From assembly GCF_019279795.1 (NCBI RefSeq), contig NC_056750.1:830184217-830248216 (forward strand): DNA of 64,000 nucleotides, given 5' to 3'. The position numbers were made by a program, and so were the translations under genes. The notes below the pieces were generated by a model. That model was not told where the DNA came from and made no database searches. It saw only the letters and a program-made list of their open reading frames with translations. Positions within the stretch are counted from its first letter, which is position 1. Every line of letters begins with the position of its first letter. This document shows positions 36,251-50,891 of this stretch, piece after piece. The stretch comes from Protopterus annectens (taxonomy: Eukaryota > Chordata > Ceratodontiformes > Protopteridae).

Positions 36251-39200
36251 TAACTGCTCATGATCTGTGATGAATACAGACCATGTTACCTCTTCATTAT
36301 CTGTGGTGAATACTGACCATGTTAACTGCACATTATCTGTGGTGAATACTGACCATGTTAACCTCTCATTATCTGTTTTGAATACTGACCATGTTAACTG
36401 CTCATTATATGTGGTGAATACTGACCATGTTAACTGTTCATTATCTGTGGTGAATGCTGACCATGTTCACTGCTCATTATCTGTGGTGAATACTGACTTT
36501 GTTAACTGCTCATTATCTGTGGAGAATATTGCCCACATTAACTGCTCATTATTTGTGGTGAATTCTGACCATGATAACTGCTCATTATCTGTAGTGAAAA
36601 CTGACCATGTTAACTGCACATTATCTGTGATGAATACTGACCATGTTAACTTCTCATTATCTGTGGTGAATACTGACCATGTTAACTGTTCATTATCTGT
36701 GGTGAGTACTTTCCATGTTAACTGCTCATTATCTGTAGTGAATACTGACCATGTTAACTGCTCATTATCTGTGGTGAATATAGCCCACATTAACTGCTCA
36801 TTATCTGTGGTGAATATAGCCCACATTAACTGCTCATTATCTGTGGTGAACACTGACTATGTTAATTGCTCATTATCTGTTGTGAATACTGACCGTGTTA
36901 ACTGCTCATTATCTGTGGTGAATATAGCCCACATTAACTGCTCATTATCTGTGGTGAATATAGCCCACATTAACTGCTCATTATCTGTGGTGAACACTGA
37001 CTATGTTAATTGCTCATTATCTGTGGTGAACACTGACCATGTTAACTGCTCATTATCTGTGATGAATACTGACCATGTTAACTGCTCATTATCTGTGGTG
37101 AATACTGACCATGTGAACTGCTCATTATCTTTTGGGAATACTGACAATTTTAACTGCCCTTATCTGTGGTGAATACTGCCTACATTAACTGCTCATTATA
37201 CGTGGTGAATACTGACCATGTTAACTGCTTATTATCTGCGGTGAATACTGACCATGTTAACTGTTCATTATCTATAGTGAATACTGAACATGATAACTGT
37301 TCATTGTCTATGGTGAATACTGCCCATCTTAACTGCTCATTATCTGTGGTGAATACTGAACATGTTAACTGCTCATTATCTGTAGTGAAAACTGACCATG
37401 TTAATTGCACATTATCTGTGATGAATACTGACCATGTTAACTTCTCATTATCTGTGGTGAATACTGACCATGTTAACTGTTCATTATCTGTGGTGAATAC
37501 TGACCATGTTAACTGCTCATTATCTGCGGTGAATATTGCCCATATTAACTGCTCATTATCTGTGGTGATTACTGACCATGTTAACTGCTCATTATCTGTG
37601 GTGAATACTGACCATGTTAACTGCTCATTATTGATAGTGAATACTGAAAATGATAACTGTTCATTGTCTGTGGTGAATACTGCCCATCTTAACTGCGCAT
37701 TATCTGTGGTGAATACTGACCATTTTAACTGCTCATTATCTGTGGTGAATACTGACCATGTTAACTGCTCATTTTATGTGGTGAATACTGACCATGTTAA
37801 CTGCTCATTATCTGTGATGAATACTGGTCATGTTAACTGCTCATTATCTGTGGTGAATACTGACCATGTTAACTGTTCATTATCTGTGGTGAATACTGAC
37901 CATGTTAACTGCTCATTATTTGTGGTAAATACTGCCCTTACTAACTGCTCATTATCTGTGGTGATTACTGACCATGTTAACTGCTCATTATCTGTGGTGA
38001 AAACTGACCATGTTAACTGCTAATTTTCTGTGAAGAATACTGACCATGTTAACTTCGCATTACCTGTGGTGAATACTTACCATGTTATCTTTTCATTACC
38101 TGTGGTCAATACTTACAGTGTTAACTGCTCATTATCCGTGGTGAATACTGACCATGTTAACTGTTTGTTATCTATAGTGAATACTGAACATGATAACTGT
38201 TCATTGTCTGTGGTGAATACTGCCCATCTTAACTGCGCATTATCTGTGGTGAATACTGACCATGTTAACTGCTCATTATCTGTGGTGAATACTGCCCACA
38301 TTAACTGCTCATTTTATGTGGTGAATCCTGACCATGTTAACTGCTCATTATCTGTGATGAATACTGATCGTGTTAACTGCTCATTATCTGTGATGAATAC
38401 TGATCGTGTTAACTGCTCATTATCTGTGGTGAATACTGACCATGTTAACTGTTCATTATCTGTGGTGAATACTGACTGTGTTAACTGCTCATTATCTGTG
38501 GTGAATACTGACCATGTTAACTGCTCAATATTTGTGGCGTATACTGCCCTTATTAACTGCTCATTATCTGTGGTGAATACTGACCATGTTTACTTCTCAT
38601 TATCTGTGGGGAATACTGACCATGTTAACTGTTCATTATCTGTGGTGAATACTGACCGTGTTAACTGCTCATGATCTGTGATGAATGCAGACCATGTTAC
38701 CTCTTCATTATCTGTGGTGAATACTGACCATGATAACTGCACATTATCTGTGATGAATACTGATCGTGTTAACTGCTCATTATCTGTGATGAATACTGAT
38801 CGTGTTAACTGCTCATTATCTGTGGTGAATACTGACCATGTTAACTGTTCATTATCTGTGGTGAATAAAGACTGTGTTAACGGCTCATTATCTGTGGTGA
38901 ATTCTGACCATGTTAACTGCTCATTATTTGTGGTGAATACTGCCCTTGTTTACTGCTCATTATCTGTGGTGAATGCTGACCATGTTAACTGCTCATTATC
39001 TGTGGTGAATATTGCCCACATTAACTGCTAATTATCTGTGGTGAATATTGACCATGTTAACTTCTCATTTTCTGTGGTGAATACTGACCATGTTAACAGC
39101 TCATTATCTGTGGGGAATACTGACAATTTTAACTGCCATTATCTGTGGTGAATACTGCTCACGTTAACTGCTCATTATACGTGGTGAATACTGACCATGT

Positions 39201-42200
39201 TAACTGCTCATTATCTGCGGTGAATATTGCCCACAGTAACTGCTCATTTTCTTTGGTGAATACTCACCCTGTTAACTGCTCATTATCTGTGGTGAAAACT
39301 GACCATGTTAACTGCTTATTATCTGCAGTGAATACTGACCATGTTAACTGTTCATTATCTGCAATGAATACTGAACATGATAACTGTTCATTGTCTGTGG
39401 TGAATACTGCACATCTTAACTGCATATTATCTGTGGTGAATACAGAACATGTTAACTGCTCATTATCTGTAGTGAATACTGGCCACGTTAACTGCTTTTT
39501 ATCTCTGGTAAATACTGACCATGTTAACTGCTCATTATCTGTGGTGAATACTGACTATTTAACTGTTCATTATCTGTGGTGAATACTGACCATGATAACT
39601 GTTCATTATCTGTGGGGAATACTGGCCACGTTAACTGCTTGTTATCTGTGGGGAATACTGACCTTGTTAACTGCTCATGATCTGTGATGAATACAGACCA
39701 TATTACCACTTCATTATATGTGGTGAATACTGACCATGTTAACTGCACATTATTTGTGGTGAATACTGACCATGTTAACTTCTCATTATCTGTGATGAAT
39801 ACTGACCATGTTAACTGCTCATTATCTGTTCTGAATACTGACCATGTTAACTGCTCTTTATCTGTGATGAATACTGATCATGTTTAACTGCTCATTATCT
39901 GTGGTGAATAGTGATCGTGTCAACTGCTCATTTTTTGTGGTGAATACTGACCATGTTAACTGTTCATTATCTGTGGGGAATATTGCCCACATTAACTGCT
40001 CATTATCTGTGGTAAATACTGACTATGTTAACTGTTTGTTATCTGTGGTTAATACTGACCTTGTTAACTGCTCATGATCTGTTATGAATACAGACCATGT
40101 TACCTCTTCATTATCTGTAGTGAATACTGACCGTGTTAACTGCACATTATCTGTGGTGAATACTGAACATGTTAACTGCACATTTTCTGTGGTGAATACT
40201 GACCATGTTAACTTCTCATTATCTGTGATGAATACTGACCATGTTAACTGCTCATTATATGTGGTGAATACTGACCATGTTAACTGTTCATTATCTGTGG
40301 TGAATGCTGACCATATTAACTGCTCATTATCTGTGGTGAATACTGACCTTGTTAACTGCTCATTATATGTGTTGAACACTGACCATGTTATTTGCTCATT
40401 ATCTGTTGTGAATACTGACCGGGTTAACTGCTCATTATCTGTGGTGAATACTGACCATGTTAACTACTCATTATCTGAGGTGATTACTGACCATGTGAAC
40501 TGCTCATTGTCTGTGGGGCATACTGACAATTTTAACTGGCATTATCTGTGGTGAATACTGCCCACATTAACTGCTCCTTATCTGTGGTGAATACAGCCCA
40601 CGTTAACCGCTCATTATACGTGGTGAATACTGACCATATTAACTGCTTATTATCTGCAGTGACTACTGACCATGTTAACTGTTTGTTATCTATAGTGAAT
40701 ACTGAACATGATAACTGTTCATTGTCTGTGGTGAATACTGCCCATCTTAACTGCTCATTATCTGTGGTGAATACTGAACATGTTAACTGCTCATTATCTG
40801 TAGTGAAAACTGACCATGTTAACTGCACATTATCTGTGGTGAATATTGCCCATATTAACTGCTCATTATCTGTGGTGAATACTGACCATGTTAACTGCTC
40901 ATTATCTGTGGTGAAAACTGACCATGTTAACTGCTCATTTTCTGTGATGAATACTGACCATGTTAACTTCACATTACCTGTGGTGAATACTGGCCATGTT
41001 AACTGCTCATTATCGATAGTGAATACTGAACATGATAACTGTTCATTGTCTGTGGTGAATACTGCCCATCTTAACTGCGCATTATCCGTGGTGCATACTG
41101 ACCATGTTAACTGCTCATTATCTGTGATGAATACTGACCATGTTAACTGCTCATTATCTGTGGTGAATACTGACCATGTTAACTGTTCATTATCTGTGGT
41201 GAATACTGACCATGTTAACTGCTCATTATCTGTGGTGAATACTGACCATGTTAACTGCTCATTATCTGTGGTGAATACTGACCATGTTAACTGCTCATTA
41301 TCTGTGGTGATTAGTGACCATGTTAACTGCTCATTATCTGTGATGAATACTGACCATGTTAACTGCTCATTGTTTGTGGTGAATACTGACCATGTCAACT
41401 GTTCTTTATCTGTAGTGAATACTGAACATGGTAACTGCACATTATCTGTGGTGAATACTGACCGTGTTATCTGGTTATTATCTGTCGTGAGTACTAACCA
41501 TGCTAACTGCTCATTGCCTGTGGTGAATACTGACCATGTTAACTGCTCATTATCTGTGGTGAATAATGACCATGTTAACTGCTCATTTTCTGTGATGAAT
41601 ACTGACCATGTTAACTGTTCATTATCTGTGGTGAATACTGACCATGTTAACTTCATTATCTGTGGTGAATACTGACCATATTAACTGCTCATTATTTGTG
41701 ATGAATACTGACCATATTAACTGCTCATTATCTGTGGTGTATACTGACCATATTAACTGCTCATTATTTGTGATGAATACTTACCACATTAACTGCTCAT
41801 TATCTGTGGTGAATACTGACCATGTTAACGGCTCATTATCTGTGGTGAATACTGACCATGTTAACTTCATTATCTGTTGGGAATATTGACCTTGTTAACT
41901 GCTCATTATCTGTGGTGAATAGTGACCATGTTAACTGCTCATTATCTGTGGTGAATAGTGACCATGTTAACTGTTTATTATCTGTGGTGAATACTGACCA
42001 TGTTTACTGCACATTATCTGTGGTGAATACTGAACATGTTTACTGCACATTATCTGTGGTGAATACTGACCATGTTAACTGTTCATTATCTGTGGTGAAT
42101 ACTGACCATGTTAACTGCACATTATCTGTGGTGAATACTGACCATGTTAACTGCTCATTATCTGTCGTGAATACTGACCATGTTAACGGTTCATTATCTA

Positions 42201-45200
42201 TGGTGATTACTGCCCATGTTAACTGCTCTCTATCTGTGGTGAATACTGACCATGTTAACTGCTCATTATCTGTGGTGAATACTGACCATGTTAACTGTTC
42301 ATTATCTGTGGTGAATACTGCCCATGTTAACTGCTCATTATCTGTGATGAATACTGACCATGTTAACAGTTCATTATCTGTAGTGAATACTGACCATTTT
42401 AACTGCTCATACTCTGTGATGAATACTGACCATGTTGACTGTTCATTATCTGTGGTGAATACTGACCATGTAATCTGCTTATTATCTCTGGTGAATACAG
42501 ACCCTGTTAACTGCACATTATCTGTGGTGAATACTGACCATGTTAACTGCTCATTATCTGTGGTGAATACTGACCATGTTAACTGTTCATTATCTGTGGT
42601 GAATACTGACCTTGTTAACTGCTCATTATCTGTGGTGAATACTGACCATGTTAACTGTTTATTATCTGTGGTGAATACTGACCATGTTTACTGCAAATTA
42701 TCTGTGGTGAATACTGACCATGTAATCTGCTTATTATCTCTGGTGAATACAGACCCTGTTAAATGCACATGATCTGTGATGAATACTGACCATGTTAACT
42801 GCATTATAAGTGGTGAATACTGACCATGTTAACTTCATTATCTGTGGTGAATACTGACCATGTTAACTGTTCATTATCTGTGGTGAATGCTGACCACATT
42901 AACTGCTCATTATCTGTGGTGAATACTGACCATGTTAACTGCCCATTATCTGTGGTGAATACTGACCATGTTAACTTCATTATCTGTGGTGAATACTGAC
43001 CATGTTAACTGCTCATTATCTGTGGTGAATACTGTCCATGTTAACTGCTTGTTATCTGTGGTGAATACTGACCATGATAACTGCTCATTATCTGTGGTGA
43101 ATACTGACCATGTTAACTGTTCATTATCTGTGGTGAATGCTGACCATGTTAACTGCTCATTTTCTTTGGTGAATATTGACCATTTTAACTGCTCATTATC
43201 TGTGGTGAATACTGACCATGTTAACTGCTTATTATCTATCATGAATACTGCCCATGTTAACTGCTCATTATCTGTGGTGAATACTGACCATGTTAACTGC
43301 TCATTACTTGTGGTGAATACTGACCATGTTAACTGCTCATTATCTGTGGTGAATACTACCCACGTTAACTGCTCATTATCTGTAGTGAATACTGACCATG
43401 TTAACTGCTCATTGTCTGTGGTGAATACTGACTATGTTAACTTCATTATCTGTGATGAATACTGCCCATGTTAACTTCTCATTATCTGTGGTGAATACTG
43501 ACCATGTTAACTGCTCATTATCTGTGGTGAATACTGACCATGTTAACTGCTCATTATCTGTGGTGAATACTGACCATGTTAACGGCTCATTATCTGTGGT
43601 GAATACTGACCATGTTAACTGTTCATTATCTGTGGTGAATACTGACTATGTTAACTGTTCATTATCAGTGGTGAATACTGCCTACGTTAACTGCTTATTA
43701 TCTGTGGTGAATACTGACCATGTTAACTTCTCATTATCTGTGGTGAATACTGACCATGTTAACTGCTCATTATCTGTGGTGAATACTGACCATGTTAACT
43801 TCATTAGCTGTGGTGAATACTGACCATGTTAACTTCTCATTATCTGTGGTGAATACTGTTAACTGCCATTATCTGTGGTGAATACTGACCATTAACTGTT
43901 CATTATCTGTGGTGAATAAATACTGACCATGTTAACTGCTCATTATCTGTGGTGAATACTGACCACGTTAACTGCTCATTATCTGTGGCCAATACTAACC
44001 ATCATAACTGCTCATTATCTGTGGTGAATACTGACCATGTTAACTGCTCATTATCTGTGGTGAATACTGACCATGTTAACTGCTCATTATCTGTGGTGAA
44101 TACTGACCATGTTAACTGCTCATTATCTCTGGTGAATACTGACCATGTTAACTGCTCATTATCTGTGGTGAATACTGACCATGTTAACTGCTCATTATCT
44201 GTGGTGAATACTGACCATGTTAACTGCTCATTATCTGTGGTGAATAATGACCATGTTAACTGCTCATTATCTGTGGTGAATACTGACCATGTTAACTGCT
44301 CATTATCTGTGGTGAATACTGACCATGTTAACTGCTCAATATCTGTGGAGAATACTGAATACTGACCACGTCAGCTGCTCATTATCTGTGATGAATACTG
44401 ACCATGTCAACTGCTCATTATCTGTGGTGAATACTGACCATGTCAACTGTTCATTATCTGTAGTGAATACTGAACATTAATGGTTCATTATCTGTGGTGA
44501 ATACTGACCATGTTAACTGCTCATTATCTGTGATGAATACTGACCATGTTAACTGTTCATTATCTGTGGTGAATACTGACCATGTTAACTGCTCATTATC
44601 TGTGATGAATACTGACCATGTTAACTGCTCATTATCTGTGGTGAATACTGACCATGTTAACTGCTCATTATCTGTGGTGAATACTGACCATGTTAACTGC
44701 TCATTATCTGTGGTGAATACTGACCATGTTAACTGCTCATGCTCTGTGATGAATACTGACCATGTTGACTGCTCATTATCTGTGATGAAGACCATTATCT
44801 GTTGAATATGTGGTGAATACTGACCATGTGAACTGCACATTATCTGTGGTGAATACTGACCATGTTAACTTCTCATTATTTGTGATGAATACTGACCATG
44901 TTAACTGCTCATTATCTGTTGTGAATACTGACCATGTTAACTACTCTTTATCTGTGATGAATACTGATCATGTTTAACTGCTCATTATCTGTGGTGAATA
45001 ATGATCGTGTTAACTGCTCATTATCTGTGGTGAATACTGACCATGTTAACTGTTCATTATCTGTGGTGAATATTGCCCACATTAACTGCTCATTATCTGT
45101 GGTGAATACTGACCATGTTAACTGTTCATTATCTGTGGTGAATACTGAACACGTTAACTGCTCATTATCTGCGGTGAATACTGACCGTATTAACTGTTCA

Positions 45201-47371
45201 TTATCTGTGGTGAATACTGCCCACGGTAACTGCTCATTATTTGTGGTGAATACTGCCCATCTTAACTGCACATTATCTGTGGTGAATACTGAACATGTTA
45301 ACTACGCATTATCTGTGGTGAATACTGACCATGTTAACTACACATTATCTGTGATGAATACTGATCATGTTAACTGCTCATGCTATGTGGTGAATACTGA
45401 CCATGTCAACTGTTCATTATCTGTAGTGAATACTGAACATGTTAACTGCTCATTATCTGTGGTGAGTACTGACCATGCTAACTGCTCATTACATGTGGTG
45501 AATACTGACCATGTTAACTGCTCATTATCTGTGGTGAATACTGACCAAGTTAACTGCTCATTATCTGTGGTGAATACTGACCATATTAACTGCTCATTAT
45601 CTGTGGTGAATACTGACCATGTTAACTGCTCATTATCTGTGGTGAATACTGGCCATGTTAACTTCCATTATCTGTGGTGAATACTGCCAACAATAACTGC
45701 TCATTATCTGTGGTGAATACTGACCATATTAACTGCTCATTATCTGTGGTGAATACTGACCATATTAACTGCTCATTATCTGTGGTGAATACTGACCATA
45801 TTAACTGCTCATTATCTGTGGTGAATAGTGACCATGTTAACTGTTTATTATCTGTGGTGAATACTGACCATGTTTACTGCACATTATCTGTGGTGAATAC
45901 TGAACATGTTAACTGCTCATTATCTGTAGTGAATACTGACCATGTTAACTGCTCATTGTCTGTGGTGAATATTGCCCACATTTACTGCTCATTATCTGTG
46001 ATGAATACTGACCATGTTAACTGCTCATTATCTGTGGTGAATACTGACCATGCTAACTGCTCATTATCTGTGATGAATACTGACCATGTTAACTGCTCAT
46101 TATCTGTGGTGAATACTGGCCATGTTAACTTCCATTATCTGTGGTGAATACTGCCAACATTAACTGTTCATTATCAGTGCTGAATACTGAATAATGACCA
46201 TGTTGACTGTTCATTATCTGTAGTGAATACTGACCATGTCAACTGCTCATTATCTGTGATGAATACTGACCATGTTAACTGCTCATTATCTGTGGTGAAT
46301 ACTGACCATGTTAACTGCTCATTATCTGTGGTGAATACTGACCATGTTATCTGTTCATTATCTGTGGTGAATACTGACCATGTTAACTGCTCATTATCTG
46401 TGGTGAATACTGACCATGTTAACTGCTCATTATCTGTGGTGAATACTGACCATGTTAACTGCTCATTATCTGTGGTGAATACTGACCATGTTAACTGCTC
46501 ATTATCTGTGGTGAATACTGACCATGCTAACTGCTCATTATCTGTGGTGAATACTGTCCAGGCTAACTGATCATTATCCATGGTGAATAATGACCATGTT
46601 AACTGCTCATTATCTGTGGTGAATACTGACCATGTTAACTGCTCATTATCTGTGGTGAATACTGACCATGTTAACTGCTCATTATCTGTGGTGAATACTG
46701 ACCATGCTAACTGCTCATTATCTGTGGTGAATACTGTCCAGGCTAACTGCTCATTTTCTGTGGTGAATACTGACCACGTTAACGGTTCATTATCTGTGGT
46801 GAATACTGACCATGTTAACTGCTCATTATCTGTGGTGAATACTGCCCACGTTAACTGCTCATTATCTGTGGTGAATACTGACCATGTTAACTGTTCATTA
46901 TCTGTGGTGAATACTGACCATGTTAACTGCTCATTATCTGTGGTGAATACTGCCCACGTTAACTGCTCATTATCTGTGGTGAATACTGACCATGTTAACT
47001 GCTCATTATATGTGGTGAATACTGATTGTGTTAACTGCTCATTATCTGTGGTGAATACTGACGATGCTAACTGTTCATTATCTGTGTTGAATACTGACCA
47101 TGTTAACTGTTCATAATCTGTGCTGAATGCTGACCGTGTTAACTGCTCATTATCTGTGGTGAATACTGCCCATGTTAACTGCTCATTATCTGTGGTGAAT
47201 GCTGACCATGTTAACTGCTCATTATCTGTGGTGAATACTGCCCACATTAACTATTCATTATCTGTGGTGAATACTGCCCACGTTAACTGCTCATTATGTG
47301 TGTTGAATACTGGCCACGTTAACTGCTTGTTATCTTTGGGGAATACTGACCTTGTTAACTGCTCATGATCT
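36251..47371. repeat. Mixed array sector with degraded joints
   Basis: Variant-rich monomers alternate with short homogeneous runs. Several joints are damaged: 43,851-43,930 (multiple small deletions and an AATAAATAC insertion), 44,335-44,360 (GAATACTGAATACTGACC), 44,780-44,815 (truncated monomers), 46,170-46,200. Stop-bearing variants are present at 36,258, 38,670, 39,676 and 40,073 but not between about 40,100 and 47,360. Confidence 0.75.
46500..46770 (+). repeat. 180-bp local duplication (5 monomers)
   Basis: The unusual GTCCAGGCTAACTG variant ends a run at about 46,557 and again at about 46,737, offset 180 = 5 x 36, with the same preceding CATGCTAACTG monomer. Confidence 0.85.
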
Positions 47372-50300
47372 GTGATGAATACAGACCATATTACCTCTTC
47401 ATTATATGTGGTGAATACTGACCATGTTAACTGCACATTATCTGTGGTGAATACTGACCATGTTAACTTCTCATTATCTGTGATGAATACTGACCATGTT
47501 AACTGCTCATTACCTGTGGTGAATACTGACCATGTTAACTGCTCATTATCTGTGATGAATACTGATTATGTTAACTGCTCATTATCTGTGGTGAATACTG
47601 ATCATGTCAACTGCTCATTATCTGTGGTGAATACTGACAATTTAACTGTTCATTATCTGTGGTGAATACTGCCCATCTTAACTGCACATTATCTTTGGTG
47701 AATACTGAACACGTTAACTGCTCATTATCTGTAGTGAATTCTGGCCACATTGACTGCTTGTTATGTGTGTTGAATACTGACCTTGTTAACTGCTCATGAT
47801 CTGTGATGAATACAGACCATGTTACCTCTTCATTATCTGTGGTGAATACTAACCATGTTAACTGCACATTATCTGTGGTGAATACTGACCATGTTAACTT
47901 ATCATTATCTGTGATGAATACTGACCATGTTAACTGTTCATTATATGTGGTGAATACTGACCATGTTAACTGTTCATTATCTGTGGTGAATACTGACCGT
48001 GATAACTGCTCATTATCTGTGGTGAATACTGACCATTTTAATTGCTCATTAGCTGTGGTGAATATTGCCCACATTAACTGCTCATTATTTGTGGTGAATA
48101 CTGACCATGATAACTGCTCATTATCTGTAGTGAAAACTGACCATGTTAACTGCACATTATCTGTGATGAATACTGACCATGTTAACTTCTCATTATCTGT
48201 GGTGAATGCTCACCATGTTAACTGTTCATTATCTGTGGTGAATACTTTCCGTGTTAACTGCTCATTATCTGTGGTGAATACTGACCTTGTTAACTGCTCA
48301 TTATCTGTGGTGAATACTGACCGTGTTAACTGCTCGTTATGTGTGCTGAATATTGCCCACATTAACGGATCATTATCTGTGGTGAACACTGACCATGTTA
48401 GTTGCTCATTATCTGTTGTGAATACTGACCATGTTAATGGCTCATTACCTGTGGTGAATGCTGACAATGTTAACTGCTCATTATCTGAGGTGAATACTGA
48501 CCATGTGAACTGCTTATTATCTGTGGGGAATACTGACAATTTTAACTGCCATTATCTGTGGTGAATACTGCCCACATTAACTGTTCATTATCTGTGGTGA
48601 ATACTGCCCACGTTAACTGCTCATTATACGTGGTGAATACTGACCATGTTAACTGCTTATTATCTCCGGTGAATACTGACCGTGTTAACTGCTCATTATC
48701 TGTGGTGCATACTGACCATGTTAACTGCTCATTATCAGAGGTGATTACTGACCATGTTACCTGCTCATTATCTGTGGGCAATACTGACAATTTTAACTGC
48801 CATTATCTGTGGTGAATACTGCCCACATTAACTGTTCATTATCTGTGGTGAATACTGCCCACGTTAATTGCTCATTATGTGTGTTGAATACTGGCCACGT
48901 TATCTACTTGTTATCTGTGGGGAATACTGACCTTGTTAACTGCTCATGATCTGTGATGAATACAGACCATATTACCTCTTCATTATATGTGGGAATACTG
49001 ACCATGTTAACTGCACATTATCTGTGGTGAATACTGACCATGTTAACTTCTCATTATCTGTGATGAATACTGACCATGTTAACTGCTCATTACCTGTGGT
49101 GAATACTGACCATGTTAACTGCTCATTATTTGTGATGAATACTGATTATGTTAACTGCTCATTATCTGTGGTGAATACTGATCGTGTCAACTGCTCATTA
49201 TCTGTGGTGAATACTGACCATTTAACTGTTCATTATCTGTGGTGAATACTGACCATGTTAACTGTTCATTATCTGCGGTGAATACTGACCTTGTTAACTG
49301 CTCATTATCTGTGGTGCATACTGAGCATGTTAACTGCTCATTATCAGAGGTGATTACTGACCATGTTAACTGCTTATTATCTGTGGGCAATACTGACAAT
49401 TTTAACTGCCATTATCTGAGGTGAATACTGACCATGTGAACTGCTCATTATCTGTGGGGAATACTAATAATTTTAACTGCCATTATCTGTGGTGAATACT
49501 GCCCACATTAACTGTTCATTATCTGTGGTGAATACTGCCCACATTAACTGCTCATTATACATGGTGAATACTGACCATGTTAACTGCTTATTATCTCCGG
49601 TGAATACTGACCATGTTAACTGTTTGTTATCTGTAGTGAATACTGAACATGATAACTGTTCATTGTCTGTGGTGAATACTGCCCATCTTAACTGCACATT
49701 ATCTGTGGTGAATACTGAACATGTTAACTGCTCATTATCTGTGGTGAATATTGGCCACGTTAACTGCTTGTTATCTGTGGTGAGTACTGGCCATGTTAAC
49801 TGCTCTTGATCTGTGATGAATACAGACCATGTTACCTCTTCATTATCTGTGGTGAATACTCACCATGTGAACTGCACATTATCTGTGGTGAATACTGACC
49901 ATGTGAACTTCTCATTATCTGTGATGTATACTGACCATGTTAACTGCTCATTATATATGGTGAATACTGACCATGTTAACTGCTTATTATCTGTGATGAA
50001 TACTGATCGTGTTAACTGCTCATTATCTGTGGTGAATACTGACCATGTTAACTGTTCATTATCTGTGGTGAATACTGACCATGTTAACTTCTCATTATCT
50101 GTGGTGAATACTGACCATGTTAACTGCTCATTATCTGTGGTGAAAACTGTCCATATTAACTGCTCATTTTCTGTGATGAATACTGACCATGTTAACTTCG
50201 CATTACCTGTGGTGAATACTGACCATGTTAACTTTTCATTATCTGTGGTCAATACTGACCGTGTTAACTGCTCATTATCTGTGGTGAATACTGACCATGT

Positions 50301-50891
50301 TAACTGCTCATTATCTCTGGTGAATACTGCCCACATTAACTGTTCATTATCTGTGGTGAATACTGCCCACATTAACTGTTCATTATCTGTGGTGAATACT
50401 GACCATGTTAACTGCTCATTATCTGTGGTGAATACTGCCCACATTAACTGTTCATTATCTGTGGTGAATACTGCCCACATTAACTGCTCGTTATCTGTGG
50501 TGAATGCTGAACATGTTAACTGTTCATTGTCTGTAGTGAATACTGCCCATCTTAACTGCACATTATCTGTGGTGAATACCGAACATGTTAACTGCTCATT
50601 ATCTGTGGTGAATACTGTCCATGTTAACTGCTCATTATCTGTGGAGCATACTGACCATGTTAACTGCTCATTATCAGAGGTGATTACTGACCATGTTAAC
50701 TGCTCATTATCTGTGGGCAATACTGACTATTTTAACTGCCATTATCTGTGGTGAATACTGCCCACATTAACTGTTCATTATCTGTGTTGAATACGGCCCA
50801 CGTTAACTGCTCATTATGTGTGTTGAATACTGGCCAAGTTAACTGCTTGTTATCTCTGGGGAATACTGACCTCGTTAACTGCTCATGATCT
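47372..50891 (+). repeat. Higher-order repeat, copy 1 (~3.52 kb)
   Basis: Starts with the variant GACCATATTACCTCTTC. Its ~98 monomers occur in the same order in the next copy; landmarks 47,803, 48,946, 49,489 and 49,813 recur 3,629 bp downstream. The first 400 bp differ by 109 bp in length from copy 2. Confidence 0.92.
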
